A stretch of DNA of 64,000 nucleotides. It comes from Talinum fruticosum. Its lineage: Eukaryota; Streptophyta; Magnoliopsida; Caryophyllales; Talinaceae. The notes under the pieces are model-generated. The model was not told the origin of the DNA. It was given only the letters and a program-made list of their open reading frames with translations, and did not search any database. This document shows, piece after piece, positions 12,930 to 25,340 of this stretch (its first letter is position 1; every line of letters starts with the position of its first letter). The DNA is taken from the NCBI GenBank assembly GCA_021018815.1, contig JAITYX010000101.1, positions 868,001 through 932,000 of the forward strand, written 5' to 3'. The position numbers and the translations under genes were made by a program.

Positions 12930-13379
12930 TGATGGTATTTCAATTTCATTACAAATAGTATATTTGAGCTGAATATGTTCGTTAATGATGCTTATGATTT
13001 GATGCAATATATTACATTACAATTATTAAAAGCTAATTAAAGAAAAGGGAGAAATCCGAGAAAACAAAACATTAAAACGAAATTTTTAATTAATTTACTT
13101 TAATATTTGCTAAGTTAAAAACATAAAGTAAAACTTTAGAGACAAAGATTCACGATCTTTTTGATGCAAAGATTCACGATTATTTAGGTTCATTAATATT
13201 GCATTGCGACAACGACTTCAAACCTTACTTAGATTGTTTAGGTTCATTCGTGTTGAAAAGGTGGACAGGATGCGGATCACTCATGTTTATAAGCAAGCTA
13301 CTTTGGTGAGAGATAGAAACGTTTTTACGTCATTCCGATCTTCTACCAAACAAAATGATTCACGATTAAGAAACTTCCT
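12930..13379. other. flank between LTR and copia insertion; no gene seen
   Basis: AT-rich sequence with two copies of 'aaagattcacgat' about 27 bases apart (13143-13185). It was contiguous with 34895 onward before the copia element at 13380 inserted, as shown by the TTCCT duplication. No coding or RNA gene is supportable. Confidence 0.6.
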
Positions 13380-13839
13380 TGAAGACTCGGACTTTGCATG
13401 TCTAACATTCCTAGTGCTATAAAGGAATTAGGTATAAACTTCATCTCTTATAAGTTTTGATTTCAGGTCATTCTAAGTGTTATTATAGAAACTTTTCCGA
13501 GTGGTATAGAACCTTTTCGAGTGTTACATAAACTATTACATATGTTTTCATTTGATTCTAACCGACTTAGAAAGCATACTCTTGCTCATCATTTCACACT
13601 TATAGTTCAAGTGAATTGTGGTGTTAATTCATCTCGTTAAGTCAACATGTTTTGTTTGAAATATATTTGTCTAGATCAAGTATTCTTACTCTAATATTCT
13701 TTGTCCAACTTGATCTTTCTCTAAGAAGGAATTCGAGTATAATGAATATTAGACTCGTAAAATTCCATTATTCCAGGACTCAGATAATTATGCACTTCAT
13801 TATCTTAATTAAATTATTATCTATGTCTAATCTTGGATC
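13380..13839 (+). repeat. 5' LTR of copia element C, interrupted
   Basis: It aligns with 33354-33899 of the 3' LTR with about twenty visible substitutions, and lacks about 90 bases present in the 3' LTR at 33579-33668. That gap is bounded by GTTC repeats, so it looks like a small repeat-mediated deletion. It ends at GGATC, where the minus-strand gypsy array begins; the corresponding LTR continuation (33900-34889) has no 5' counterpart. Confidence 0.9.
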
Positions 13840-15093
13840 TGATGTGTAGTGGCGGAAGCAAAGAAAAAGATGGAAAAACCGCAAAACACACAACCGGGCA
13901 GAACAGGACCTGCAGGTGCGGTTCTGGGGAAAAGGGTGAAAGGAGGGGTAAATGATGGAGTTTTTGGACGAAATTTGGTGGAAGGTTAGTTAACTGGTTG
14001 GGGAAGGTTGTGGTAAAATTTGGGCAGCATCCAAGGTCGGGATCGCCTTGAGCCAAATGCAAACAGAAAGCCTCGCTGGGTGGCTGTCCAGAATGAGGTT
14101 CTTTGTTTGTTTTTGGTGCTGGGGATGGAGTTCTTCTTGGATTGAGCTGAGATTTGGAGGGAATGGACTCAACTCATGTAAGATGAAGTGTGTGAAATTT
14201 GGGAAAGAGATGATTCGTGGATTGGGAGATATGGTTGATGGAAGTCGCTGGATAGAACCTGGATTCCGGCTTGGATACGTAAACACCACCAAGCTGAATC
14301 AAGGGGCGCTCTCAAACGGTCCGGATACAGAAACACCACCGGGGTTTGGGAGACTCAAAGGACACCACCTAGATGCCAACCTAGGATACAGCTTTGAGGA
14401 TTTAGAGGCTCGAGAAATCCATCCCGAAAAAGAGTGTAACACTCAAGGTTTGTATATTCATCAAAAAGTGATTTTACAAGGAGTATGCATGCTGAATATA
14501 TAGACCCGCCAATACAACTAACCTTGCTGGAAATTGAAATTAACAAAGCTGAAAATTAAAGCAAAACAAAATGCTAACTAATTAGATGCTTTCCTCCTCT
14601 CCAAGTTAAGCTTGAAGAATTTCTAGCCAAGTATTGTTTGATAGGGAACATGTGGCCAAGATTTGTTGCCCCTTCTCCAAGCTCTCTTCTAACCACCTTC
14701 CACTAGTGGTAGTGCCTTCTAGAATGCTCCTAGCTTGGTGTTCTTGGCAGCTCCATGTGATGCATGACCACAAGCCCTTCGGCCCTCCCTTGGACCGACC
14801 CTCATGACATGAATTTATTTATGTTCAAAGCACTTAAGATAATAATATTTGTATCATTGCTTGTTTGTACTTGGCCGATCATTCCTAGCTTAACCATGGA
14901 AATTTGGTGAGCTTGATTTCTCAACTATCTCCCTTAACACCTTGATTTATTTATGAACAAATAATCAATGATCATCCTCCCGGCTCGATCAACATTATGC
15001 GCATGAGAAATAACAAGCATTCCCGGTTGTTTTGCATTCATGTTGAGCTGCACATTTTCTGTCTTCTTACCCATGGCTGGCCACTTTCCATCA
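13840..15093 (-). repeat. array LTR 1
   Basis: 1254 bases, from TGATGTG at the U5 side to CCATCA at the U3 side; the inverted ends are TGATG/CATCA. It is inserted in the LTR of copia element C and starts the array. It differs from the other copies at a handful of sites, for example near 14265, where it reads CCGG where LTRs 2 and 3 read CTGG. Confidence 0.9.
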
Positions 15094-15106
15094 TTCTCCC
15101 CTTGTA
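15094..15106 (-). other. polypurine tract, array unit 1
   Basis: The minus strand reads ACAAGGGGAGAA directly before the LTR start. Units 1 and 2 have four G in this run; units 3 and 4 have three. The same tract occurs in the plus-strand relative at 28960-28971. Confidence 0.75.
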
Positions 15107-15107
15107 G

Positions 15108-17220
15108 GAGAGAATTTGTCCTCAAATTCGAACAAGCCATAATTTTCGGGCATGGAAAAAAATTTGTCAAGTTGAAGTTGTGGCCGAGAGTGGGGCGTTC
15201 GTTTGTACTTGGGCAGCCGGTTGATTGTATGGGCAGATTGTGGACATTCAGCCAGTCCGAGTACTCCTCAATCATATTTACAATGTAGGACTTGCTTTGG
15301 ACATTAACTAACCCACCATAAAGCACACAAAGCCGCATACATTTAGGAAGACACACAACTCCCTTTGGCACCATGAAAGTTGGCATGGCAAACTCCACAA
15401 CTCCATATTCAATGCTTGGACAGAAATGATTTGGCCTTAAAATACCATCATAATCAATCAAACTAACATTGTCCTTCCATTGAACAAGATATTCGGACAG
15501 GCCATAACGTGGACTAAACAACCAAATACCAATGAAAAGGAAGTCACCCTTCTTTGGTATGAAAAAATGGAGTCCGCCCATGGAGTTTCTTGTTGTTCTC
15601 CTCGGTCATCTGTCCATGTTTCAGCACCATTGGCCTTTAAATCACATTCTGGTTGGTGGATGGGGCTGGCTGTTGGGCTGGAAATCTCATGGTATTGTAA
15701 GGTTCTTTGTGGAGAAAAATTAGGAGGGATTTGATTTGGAAGGGCAGGGAAAATTTTGGTTTGTGGTGCTTTGGCAAGGGGTTGGAAATTTTGTGGAAGA
15801 GGATCAAAGGTGTTTTTATTCGGGAAGGTATGGCCAGATTCTGGTGGAGAAAATGTCGGGTGATAAACTCCTCTACATGGCCATAATTCAAGGGAGAAAA
15901 ATTGATGTATTGGTGGTTTAAATGGAGGTGTAAGGTTGGGGTCTAAATCAGCCAAGGGCAGGCCTTGGTGGTGGTGAAATGGGGAAGACTTGGGTTGTGG
16001 AGTTTCAGTTGGGAATAGGCTTGAACATCTTCCCTATTTTGACATAGGGGTTGCTCTCTTTGCATTGTCACAATTATGCTCAAATGTTCAGCCAAACCCT
16101 CATGGTGCACTTCCTGGACATGCGGCTCTTGTATGCCACAATGAGAACTCCAAAACCGATTGTCCTCAAGAAGGAAATCATCTCTCCTTGGCAACAAAGA
16201 AAACGGCTCCATGTATGGCCTTTCTCCTTTCTCTTCTAGCGTGCTCATGATGTTGTAAAAGCAATCTGGATCAGCCCAAATTCCATGAGATAACATACAA
16301 CACCAAGTGCTTTTGGTAAGGAAGTCATCTTCCTTTGGCACCAAAAGAATAGGCTCCACATACTCCTTCACAATGCCTAGAGCTTTTATGGTTTCTCCAA
16401 GTACTTGGGCAGCAAGAGTATTCACACTCCACACAAGTCTAGAAGATTCAAGCCAAAACAGATTGGCTTCCATCATTCTCTTCTCGGTTGTAGCTCCTTG
16501 GACAGATTTGGTGTGGTATGGAATTTTTGGGGCAAAGTGGTTGAGTTTGGCTAAGGTCTCTTTAATGGTGGAAGGGATATTTTGAGGAGGACTTTCAGCT
16601 TCGGGTTTTGTTACCATGGCTAGCTTTTGTGAGGAAAGTGGGGGCTGGTCGGTTGGGATGGACTCATTTGGTTTAGGTCTTGAAATTTGGCTAGGTGACA
16701 AGGGAACCAATGTGATCCTCTTGCCATCTTTGGTAAAAGTATAAGTGTTCAAGAACCCATCATGTATGACTCTCCTATCAAAGAGCCATGGTCTCCCAAG
16801 CAACATGTGACAAGCATCCATGGGAACAATGTCACACCATATCTCATCATGATAACTCTTGCCAATACTAAATGAAATGAGACATCTAGAATTGACTTGG
16901 AGATTTTCACCTTGATCTAACCATTGAAGGTTGTAAGGATGAGGATGGGGTGAAACATGAAGTCCAAGTTTCTCTACCATTGTTGATGAGGCTATGTTCA
17001 TACCACTACCACCATTAATAGTGATAGAACACACCTTGTTAAGCACGGTGCCCCTTGTGTAAAAGATGTTCTCACGCTGCTCATCATCTAGCTCATTCAA
17101 ACCGCACAAAGACCTTCTCAAAAATAAGTTGGCGGTCATGGCTGGGAATTTATGAGGTGCTGGCTGTTTTTGGATTTTTTTTTTTTTTTTTTTTTTTGGT
17201 TTATGGGGAAATGAACACAA
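15108..17220 (-). pseudogene. protease plus unrecognised frame, array unit 1
   Basis: The frame starts at Met 17139 (MTANLFLRRS) or upstream in the run of Lys codons. It enters an aspartic-protease domain (QRENIFYTRG, then the active-site loop NGGSGMN, then LLGRPWLFDRR). The catalytic Asp of the usual D-G-G-S is Asn. After the protease comes a long unrecognised part with repeated [VL]P[KR]xxDFL motifs. A G run near 15978 has one base fewer than in units 2 and 3, and this ends the frame at 15943. The remainder is readable in the other two frames (15955-15458, 15581-14934). RT, RNase H and integrase are absent. Confidence 0.75.
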
Positions 17221-17232
17221 TCACCCAAGGTT

Positions 17233-17252
17233 CAGAACTTGCTCTGATACCA
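17233..17252 (-). other. primer-binding site, array unit 1
   Basis: The minus strand reads TGGTATCAGAGCAAGTTCTG, a textbook initiator-tRNA-Met PBS, four bases from the LTR. Beside it is a run of 23 T on the plus strand (Lys codons on the minus strand). The plus-strand relative at 26540 lacks this run. Confidence 0.85.
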
Positions 17253-17256
17253 AAAA

Positions 17257-18509
17257 TGATGTGTAGTGGCGGAAGCAAAGAAAAAGATGGAAAAACCGCA
17301 AAACACACAACCGGGCAGAATAGGACCTGCAGGTGCGGTTCTGGGGAAAAGGGTGAAAGGAGGGGTAAATGATGGAGTTTTTGGACGAAATTTGGTGGAA
17401 GGTTAGTTAACTGGTTGGGGAAGGTTGTGGTAAAATTTGGGCAGCATCCAAGGTCGGGATCACCTTGAGCCAAATGCAAACAGAAAGCCTCGCTGGGTGG
17501 CTGTCCAGAATGAGGTTCTTTGTTTGTTTTTGGTGCTGGGGATGGAGTTCTTCTTGGATTGAGCTGAGATTTGGAGGGAATGGACTCAACTCATGTAAGA
17601 TGAAGTGTGTGAAATTTGGGAAAGAGATGATTCGTGGATTGGGAGATATGGTTGATGGAAGTCGCTGGATAGAACCTGGATTCTGGCTTGGATACGAAAC
17701 ACCACCAAGCTGAATCAAGGGGCGCTCTCAAACGGTCCGGATACAGAAACACCACCGGGGTTTGGGAGACTCAAAGGACACCACCTAGATGCCAACCTAG
17801 GATACAGCTTTGAGGATTTAGAGGCTCGAGAAATCCATCCCGAAAAAGAGTGTAACACTCAAGGTTTGTATATTCATCAAAAAGTGATTTTACAAGGAGT
17901 ATGCATGCTGAATATATAGACCCGCCAATACAACTAACCTTGCTGGAAATTGAAATTAACAAAGCTGAAAATTAAAGCAAAACAAAATGCTAACTAATTA
18001 GATGCTTTCCTCCTCTCCAAGTTAAGCTTGAAGAATTTCTAGCCAAGTATTGTTTGATAGGGAACATGTGGCCAAGATTTGTTGCCCCTTCTCCAAGCTC
18101 TCTTCTAACCACCTTCCACTAGTGGTAGTGCCTTCTAGAATGCTCCTAGCTTGGTGTTCTTGGCAGCTCCATGTAATGCATGACCACAAGCCCTTCGGCC
18201 CTCCCTTGGACCGACCCTCATGACATGAATTTATTTATGTTCAAAGCACTTAAGATAATAATATTTGTATCATTGCTTGTTTGTACTTGGCCGATCATTC
18301 CTAGCTTAACCATGGAAATTTGGTGAGCTTGATTTCTCAACTATCTCCCTTAACACCTTGATTTATTTATGAACAAATAATCAATGATCATCCTCCCGAC
18401 TCGATCAACATTATGCGCATGAGAAATAACAAGCATTCCCGGTTGTTTTGCATTCATGTTGAGCTGCACATTTTCTGTCTTCTTACCCATGGCTGGCCAC
18501 TTTCCATCA
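17257..18509 (-). repeat. array LTR 2
   Basis: 1253 bases, TGATGTG to CCATCA, nearly identical to LTR 1. It serves at once as the 5' LTR of unit 1 and the 3' LTR of unit 2, so there is no target duplication at either edge. One visible difference is TAGG for CAGG near 17320, consistent with cytosine deamination. Confidence 0.9.
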
Positions 18510-18522
18510 TTCTCCCCTTGTA

Positions 18523-20636
18523 GGAGAGAATTTGTCCTCAAATTCGAACAAGCCATAATTTTCGGGCATGGAAAAAATTTGTCAAGTTGAAGTTGTGGCC
18601 GAGAGTGGGGCGTTCGTTTGTACTTGGGCAGCCGGTTGATTGTATGGGCAGATTGTGGACATTCAGCCAGTCCGAGTACTCCTCAATCATATTTACAATG
18701 TAGGACTTGCTTTGGACATTAACTAACCCACCATAAAGCACACAAAGCCGCATACATTTAGGAAGACACACAACTCCCTTTGGCACCATGAAAGTTGGCA
18801 TGGCAAACTCCACAACTCCATATTCAATGCTTGGACAGAAATGATTTGGCCTTAAAATACCATCATAATCAATCAAACTAACATTGTCCTTCCATTGAAC
18901 AAGATATTCGGACAGGCCATAACGTGGACTAAACAACCAAATACCAATGAAAAGGAAGTCACCCTTCTTTGGTATGAAAAAATGGAGTCTGCCCATGGAG
19001 TTTCTTGTTGTTCTCCTCGGTCATCTGTCCATGTTTCAGCACCATTGGCCTTTAAATCACATTCTGGTTGGTGGATGGGGCTGGCTGTTGGGCTGGAAAT
19101 CTCATGGTATTGTAAGGTTCTTTGTGGAGAAAAATTAGGAGGGATTTGATTTGGAAGGGCAGGGAAAATTTTGGTTTGTGGTGCTTTGGCAAGGGGTTGG
19201 AAATTTTGTGGAAGAGGATCAAAGGTGTTTTTATTCGGGAAGGTATGGCCAGATTCTGGTGGAGAAAATGTCGGGTGATAAACTCCTCTACATGGCCATA
19301 ATTCAAGGGAGAAAAATTGATGTATTGGTGGTTTAAATGGAGGTGTAAGGTTGGGGTCTAAATCAGCCAAGGGCAGGCCTTGGTGGTGGTGAAATGGGGG
19401 AAGACTTGGGTTGTGGAGTTTCGGTTGGGAATAGGCTTGAACATCTTCCCTATTTTGACATAGGGGTTGCTCTCTTTGCATTGTCACAATTATGCTCAAA
19501 TGTTCAGCCAAACCCTCATGGTGCACTTCCTGGACATGCGGCTCTTGTATGCCACAATGAGAACTCCAAAACCGATTGTCCTCAAGAAGGAAATCATCTC
19601 TCCTTGGCAACAAAGAAAACGGCTCCATGTATGGCCTTTCTCCTTTCTCTTCTAGCGTGCTCATGATGTTGTAAAAGCAATCTGGATCAGCCCAAATTCC
19701 ATGAGATAACATACAACACCAAGTGCTTTTGGTAAGGAAGTCATCTTCCTTTGGCACCAAAAGAATAGGCTCCACATACTCCTTCACAATGCCTAGAGCT
19801 TTTATGGTTTCTCCAAGTACTTGGGCAGCAAGAGTATTCACACTCCACACAAGTCTAGAAGATTCAAGCCAAAACAGATTGGCTTCCATCATTCTCTTCT
19901 CGGTTGTAGCTCCTTGGACAGATTTGGTGTGGTATGGAATTTTTGGGGCAAAGTGGTTGAGTTTGGCTAAGGTCTCTTTAATGGTGGAAGGGATATTTTG
20001 AGGAGGACTTTCAGCTTCGGGTTTTGTTACCATGGCTAGCTTTTGTGAGGAAAGTGGGGGCTGGTCGGTTGGGATGGACTCATTTGGTTTAGGTCTTGAA
20101 ATTTGGCTAGGTGACAAGGGAACCAATGTGATCCTCTTGCCATCTTTGGTAAAAGTATAAGTGTTCAAGAACCCATCATGTATGACTCTCCTATCAAAGA
20201 GCCATGGTCTCCCAAGCAACATGTGACAAGCATCCATGGGAACAATGTCACACCATATCTCATCATGATAACTCTTGCCAATACTAAATGAAATGAGACA
20301 TCTAGAATTGACTTGGAGATTTTCACCTTGATCTAACCATTGAAGGTTGTAAGGATGAGGATGGGGTGAAACATGAAGTCCAAGTTTCTCTACCATTGTT
20401 GATGAGGCTATGTTCATACCACTACCACCATTAATAGTGATAGAACACACCTTGTTAAGCACGGTGCCTCTTGTGTAAAAGATGTTCTCACGCTGCTCAT
20501 CATCTAGCTCATTCAAACCGCACAAAGACCTTCTCAAAAATAAGTTGGCGGTCATGGTCGGGAATTTATGAGGTGCTGGCTGTTTTTGGATTTTTTTTTT
20601 TTTTTTTTTTTTTGGTTTATGGGGAAATGAACACAA
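18523..20636 (-). CDS. protease plus unrecognised protein, array unit 2
   Basis: A single frame (20636-18873, 587 codons) starts upstream of MTANLF. It runs through the aspartic-protease remnant, with Asn in place of catalytic Asp, and through most of the unrecognised region; a second frame (18996-18538) overlaps and carries the tail to the PPT. The unknown part shows a spaced motif of the form P-[IF]-x-L-[LV]-P-[KR]-x-x-D-F-L followed by W and a Gly about 10-20 residues later. It appears at least three times, the last as FIPKKGDFL. The terminal NLRTNSLLQGEND phrase resembles the usual end of gypsy pol. No RT or integrase motif is present. Function of the middle is unknown. Confidence 0.6.
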
Positions 20637-20648
20637 TCACCCAAGGTT

Positions 20649-20668
20649 CAGAACTTGCTCTGATACCA
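20649..20668 (-). other. primer-binding site, array unit 2
   Basis: Same TGGTATCAGAGC core on the minus strand, four bases from LTR 3. The adjacent T run is 23 long. Confidence 0.85.
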
Positions 20669-20672
20669 AAAA

Positions 20673-21924
20673 TGATGTGTAGTGGCGGAAGCAAAGAAAA
20701 AGATGGAAAAAACCGCAAAACACACAACCGGGCAGAACAGGACCTGCAGTGCGGTTCTGGGGAAAAGGGTGAAAGGAGGGGTAAATGATGGAGTTTTTGG
20801 ACGAAATTTGGTGGAAGGTTAGTTAACTGGTTGGGGAAGGTTGTGGTAAAATTTGGGCAGCATCCAAGGTCGGGATCACCTTGAGCCAAATGCAAACAGA
20901 AAGCCTCGCTGGGTGGCTGTCCAGAATGAGGTTCTTTGTTTGTTTTTGGTGCTGGGGATGGAGTTCTTCTTGGATTGAGCTGAGATTTGGAGGGAATGGA
21001 CTCAACTCATGTAAGATGAAGTGTGTGAAATTTGGGAAAGAGATGATTCGTGGATTGGGAGATATGGTTGATGGAAGTCGCTGGATAGAACCTGGATTCT
21101 GGCTTGGATACGAAACACCACCAAGCTGAATCAAGGGGCGCTCTCAAACGGTCCGGATACAGAAACACCACCGGGGTTTGGGAGACTCAAAGGACACCAC
21201 CTAGATGCCAACCTAGGATACAGCTTTGAGGATTTAGAGGCTCGAGAAATCCATCCCGAAAAGAGTGTAACACTCAAGGTTTGTATATTCATCAAAAAGT
21301 GATTTTACAAGGAGTATGCATGCTGAATATATAGACCCGCCAATACAACTAACCTTGCTGGAAATTGAAATTAACAAAGCTGAAAATTAAAGCAAAACAA
21401 AATGCTAACTAATTAGATGCTTTCCTCCTCTCCAAGTTAAGCTTGAAGAATTTCTAGCCAAGTATTGTTTGATAGGGAACATGTGGCCAAGATTTGTCGC
21501 CCCTTCTCCAAGCTCTCTTCTAACCACCTTCCACTAGTGGTAGTGCCTTCTAGAATGCTCCTAGCTTGGTGTTCTTGGCAGCTCCATGTAATGCATGACC
21601 ACAAGCCCTTCGGCCCTCCCTTGGACCGACCCTCATGACATGAATTTATTTATGTTCAAAGCACTTAAGATAATAATATTTGTATCATTGCTTGTTTGTA
21701 CTTGGCCGATCATTCCTAGCTTAACCATGGAAATTTGGTGAGCTTGATTTCTCAACTATCTCCCTTAACACCTTGATTTATTTATGAACAAATAATCAAT
21801 GATCATCCTCCCGACTCGATCAACATTATGCGCATGAGAAATAACAAGCATTCCTGGTTGTTTTGCATTCATGTTGAGCTGCACATTTTCTGTCTTCTTA
21901 CCCATGGCTGGCCACTTTCCATCA
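20673..21924 (-). repeat. array LTR 3
   Basis: 1252 bases, TGATGTG to CCATCA. It has a one-base loss near 20744 (CTGCAGTGCGG, where the others have CTGCAGGTGCGG) and is otherwise almost identical to LTRs 1 and 2. Shared between units 2 and 3. Confidence 0.9.
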
Positions 21925-21934
21925 TTCTCCCTTG

Positions 21935-24309
21935 TAGGAGAGAATTTGTCCTCAAATTCGAACAAGCCATAATTTTCGGGCATGGAAAAAAATTTGTCAA
22001 GTTGAAGTTGTGGCCGAGAGTGGGGCGTTCGTTTGTACTTGGGCAGCCGGTTGATTGTATGGGCAGATTGTGGACATTCAGCCAGTCCGAGTACTCCTCA
22101 ATCATATTTACAATGTAGGACTTGCTTTGGACATTAACTAACCCACCATAAAGCACACAAAGCCGCATACATTTAGGAAGACACACAACTCCCTTTGGCA
22201 CCATGAAAGTTGGCATGGCAAACTCCACAACTCCATATTCAATGCTTGGACAGAAATGATTTGGCCTTAAAATACCATCATAATCAATCAAACTAACATT
22301 GTCCTTCCATTGAACAAGATATTCGGACAGGCCATAACGTGGACTAAACAACCAAATACCAATGAAAAGGAAGTCACCCTTCTTTGGTATGAAAAAATGG
22401 AGTCTGCCCATGGAGTTTCTTGTTGTTCTCCTCGGTCATCTGTCCATGTTTCAGCACCATTGGCCTTTAAATCACATTCTGGTTGGTGGATGGGGCTGGC
22501 TGTTGGGCTGGAAATCTCATGGTATTGTAAGGTTCTTTGTGGAGAAAAATTAGGAGGGATTTGATTTGGAAGGGCAGGGAAAATTTTGGTTTGTGGTGCT
22601 TTGGCAAGGGGTTGGAAATTTTGTGGAAGAGGATCAAAGGTGTTTTTATTCGGGAAGGTATGGCCGGATTCTGGTGGAGAAAATGTCGGGTGATAAACTC
22701 CTCTACATGGCCATAATTCAAGGGAGAAAAATTGATGTATTGGTGGTTTAAATGGAGGTGTAAGGTTGGGGTCTAAATCAGCCAAGGGCAGGCCTTGGTG
22801 GTGGTGAAATGGGGGAAGACTTGGGTTGTGGAGTTTCGGTTGGGAATAGGCTTGAACATCTTCCCTATTTTGACATAGGGGTTGCTCTCTTTGCATTGTC
22901 ACAATTATGCTCAAATGTTCAGCCAAACCCTCATGGTGCACTTCCTGGACATGCGGCTCTTGTATGCCACAATGAGAACTCCAAAACCGATTGTCCTCAA
23001 GAAGGAAATCATCTCTCCTTGGCAACAAAGAAAACGGCTCCATGTATGGCCTTTCTCCTTTCTCTTCTAGCGTGCTCATGATGTTGTAAAAGCAATCTGG
23101 ATCAGCCCAAATTCCATGAGATAACATACAACACCAAGTGCTTTTGGTAAGGAAGTCATCTTCCTTTGGCACCAAAAGAATAGGCTCCACATACTCCTTC
23201 ACAATGCCTAGAGCTTTTATGGTTTCTCCAAGTACTTGGGCAGCAAGAGTATTCACACTCCACACAAGTCTAGAAGATTCAAGCCAAAACAGATTGGCTT
23301 CCATCATTCTCTTCTCGGTTGTAGCTCCTTGGACAGATTTGGTGTGGTATGGAATTTTTGGGGCAAAGTGGTTGAGTTTGGCTAAGGTCTCTTTAATGGT
23401 GGAAGGGATATTTTGAGGAGGACTTTCAGCTTCGGGTTTTGTTACCATGGCTAGCTTTTGTGAGGAAAGTGGGGGCTGGTCGGTTGGGATGGACTCATTT
23501 GGTTTAGGTCTTGAAATTTGGCTAGGTGACAAGGGAACCAATGTGATCCTCTTGCCATCTTTGGTAAAAGTATAAGTGTTCAAGAACCCATCATGTATGA
23601 CTCTCCTATCAAAGAGCCATGGTCTCCCAAGCAACATGTGACAAGCATCCATGGGAACAATGTCACACCATATCTCATCATGATAACTCTTGCCAATACT
23701 AAATGAAATGAGACATCTAGAATTGACTTGGAGATTTTCACCTTGATCTAACCATTGAAGGTTGTAAGGATGAGGATGGGGTGAAACATGAAGTCCAAGT
23801 TTCTCTACCATTGTTGATGAGGCTATGTTCATACCACTACCACCATTAATAGTGATAGAACACACCTTGTTAAGCACGGTGCCCCTTGTGTAAAAGATGT
23901 TCTCACGCTGCTCATCATCTAGCTCATTCAAACCGCACAAAGACCTTCTCAAAAATAAGTTGGCGGTCATGGCTGGGAATTTATGAGGTGCTGGCCGTTT
24001 TTGGATTTTTTTTTTTTTTTTTTTTTGGTTTATGGGGGAAATGAACACAATCACCCAAGGTTCAGAACTTGCTCTGATACCAAAAATGATGTGTAGTGGC
24101 GGAAGCAAAGAAAAAGATGGAAAAACCGCAAAACACACAACCGGGCAGAACAGGACCTGCAGGTGCGGTTCTGGGGAAAAGGGTGAAAGGAGGGGTAAAT
24201 GATGGAGTTTTTGGACGAAATTTGGTGGAAGGTTAGTTAACTGGTTGGGGAAGGTTGTGGTAAAATTTGGGCAGCATCCAAGGTCGGGATCACCTTGAGC
24301 CAAATGCAA
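21935..24309 (-). CDS. LTR-initiated protease plus unrecognised protein, array unit 3
   Basis: This is the longest frame in the window (24309-22288, 673 codons). An extra G in a run near 24034 joins a frame that begins inside LTR 4 (MHLAQGDPD) to the protease and unknown region; in units 1 and 2 the same LTR frame stops just before the protease. The protease loop is again NGGSGMN. The tail beyond 22288 is in another frame (22411-21869). Whether translation really starts in the LTR cannot be told from sequence. Confidence 0.55.
24063..24082 (-). other. primer-binding site, array unit 3
   Basis: TGGTATCAGAGC core on the minus strand, four bases from LTR 4. The neighbouring T run is 21 long here. 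Confidence 0.85.
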
Positions 24310-25340
24310 ACAGAAAGCCTCGCTGGGTGGCTGTCCAGAATGAGGTTCTTTGTTTGTTTTTGGTGCTGGGGATGGAGTTCTTCTTGGATTGAGCTGAGAT
24401 TTGGAGGGAATGGACTCAACTCATGTAAGATGAAGTGTGTGAAATTTGGGAAAGAGATGATTCGTGGATTGGGAGATATGGTTGATGGAAGTCGCTGGAT
24501 AGAACCTGGATTCTCGGCTTGGATACGTAAACACCACCAAGCTGAATCAAGGGGCGCTCTCAAACGGTCCGGATACGAAACACCACCGGGGTTTGGGAGA
24601 CTCAAAGGACACCACCTAGATGCCAACCTAGGATACAGCTTTGAGGATTTAGAGGCTCGAGAAATCCATCCCGAAAAGAGTGTAACACTCAAGGTTTGTA
24701 TATTCATCAAAAAGTGATTTTACAAGGAGTATGCATGCTGAATATATAGACCCGCCAATACAACTAACCTTGCTGGAAATTGAAATTAACAAAGCTGAAA
24801 ATTAAAGCAAAACAAAATGCTAACTAATTAGATGCTTTCCTCCTCTCCAAGTTAAGCTTGAAGAATTTCTAGCCAAGTATTGTTTGATAGGGAACATGTG
24901 GCCAAGATTTGTTGCCTCTTCTCCAAGCTCTCTTCTAACCACCTTCCACTAGTGGTAGTGCCTTCTAGAATGCTCCTAGCTTGGTGTTCTTGGCAGCTCC
25001 ATGTAATGCATGACCACAAGCCCTTCGGCCCTCCCTTGGACCGACCCTCATGACATGAATTTATTTATGTTCAAAGCACTTAAGATAATAATATTTGTAT
25101 CATTGCTTGTTTGTACTTGGCCGATCATTCCTAGCTTAACCATGGAAATTTGGTGAGCTTGATTTCTCAACTATCTCCCTTAACACCTTGATTTATTTAT
25201 GAACAAATAATCAATGATCATCCTCCCGACTCGATCAACATTATGCGCATGAGAAATAACGAAGCATTCCGGTTGTTTTGCATTCATGTTGAGCTGCACA
25301 TTTTCTCGTCTTCTTACCCATGGCTGGCCACTTTCCATCA
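24087..25340 (-). repeat. array LTR 4
   Basis: 1254 bases, TGATGTG to CCATCA. It carries more private differences than the other three, several at CAG/CTG positions: CTCGG at 24514, ACGAAAC at 24576, CTCGTC near 25304. Confidence 0.9.

Noticed and set aside
13990..14503. LTR frames repeated in each array unit (about 60-157 codons on both strands)
   Set aside because: They lie in the LTR, overlap on opposite strands, and simply recur because the LTR recurs. Only the frame that fuses to the protease in unit 3 is discussed.
17171..17203. Long T run as a terminator or poly-A tail of a retroposed transcript
   Set aside because: It lies within the internal region beside the PBS, is read as Lys codons in the element's own frame, and differs in length among units. 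Better seen as an expanded homopolymer.
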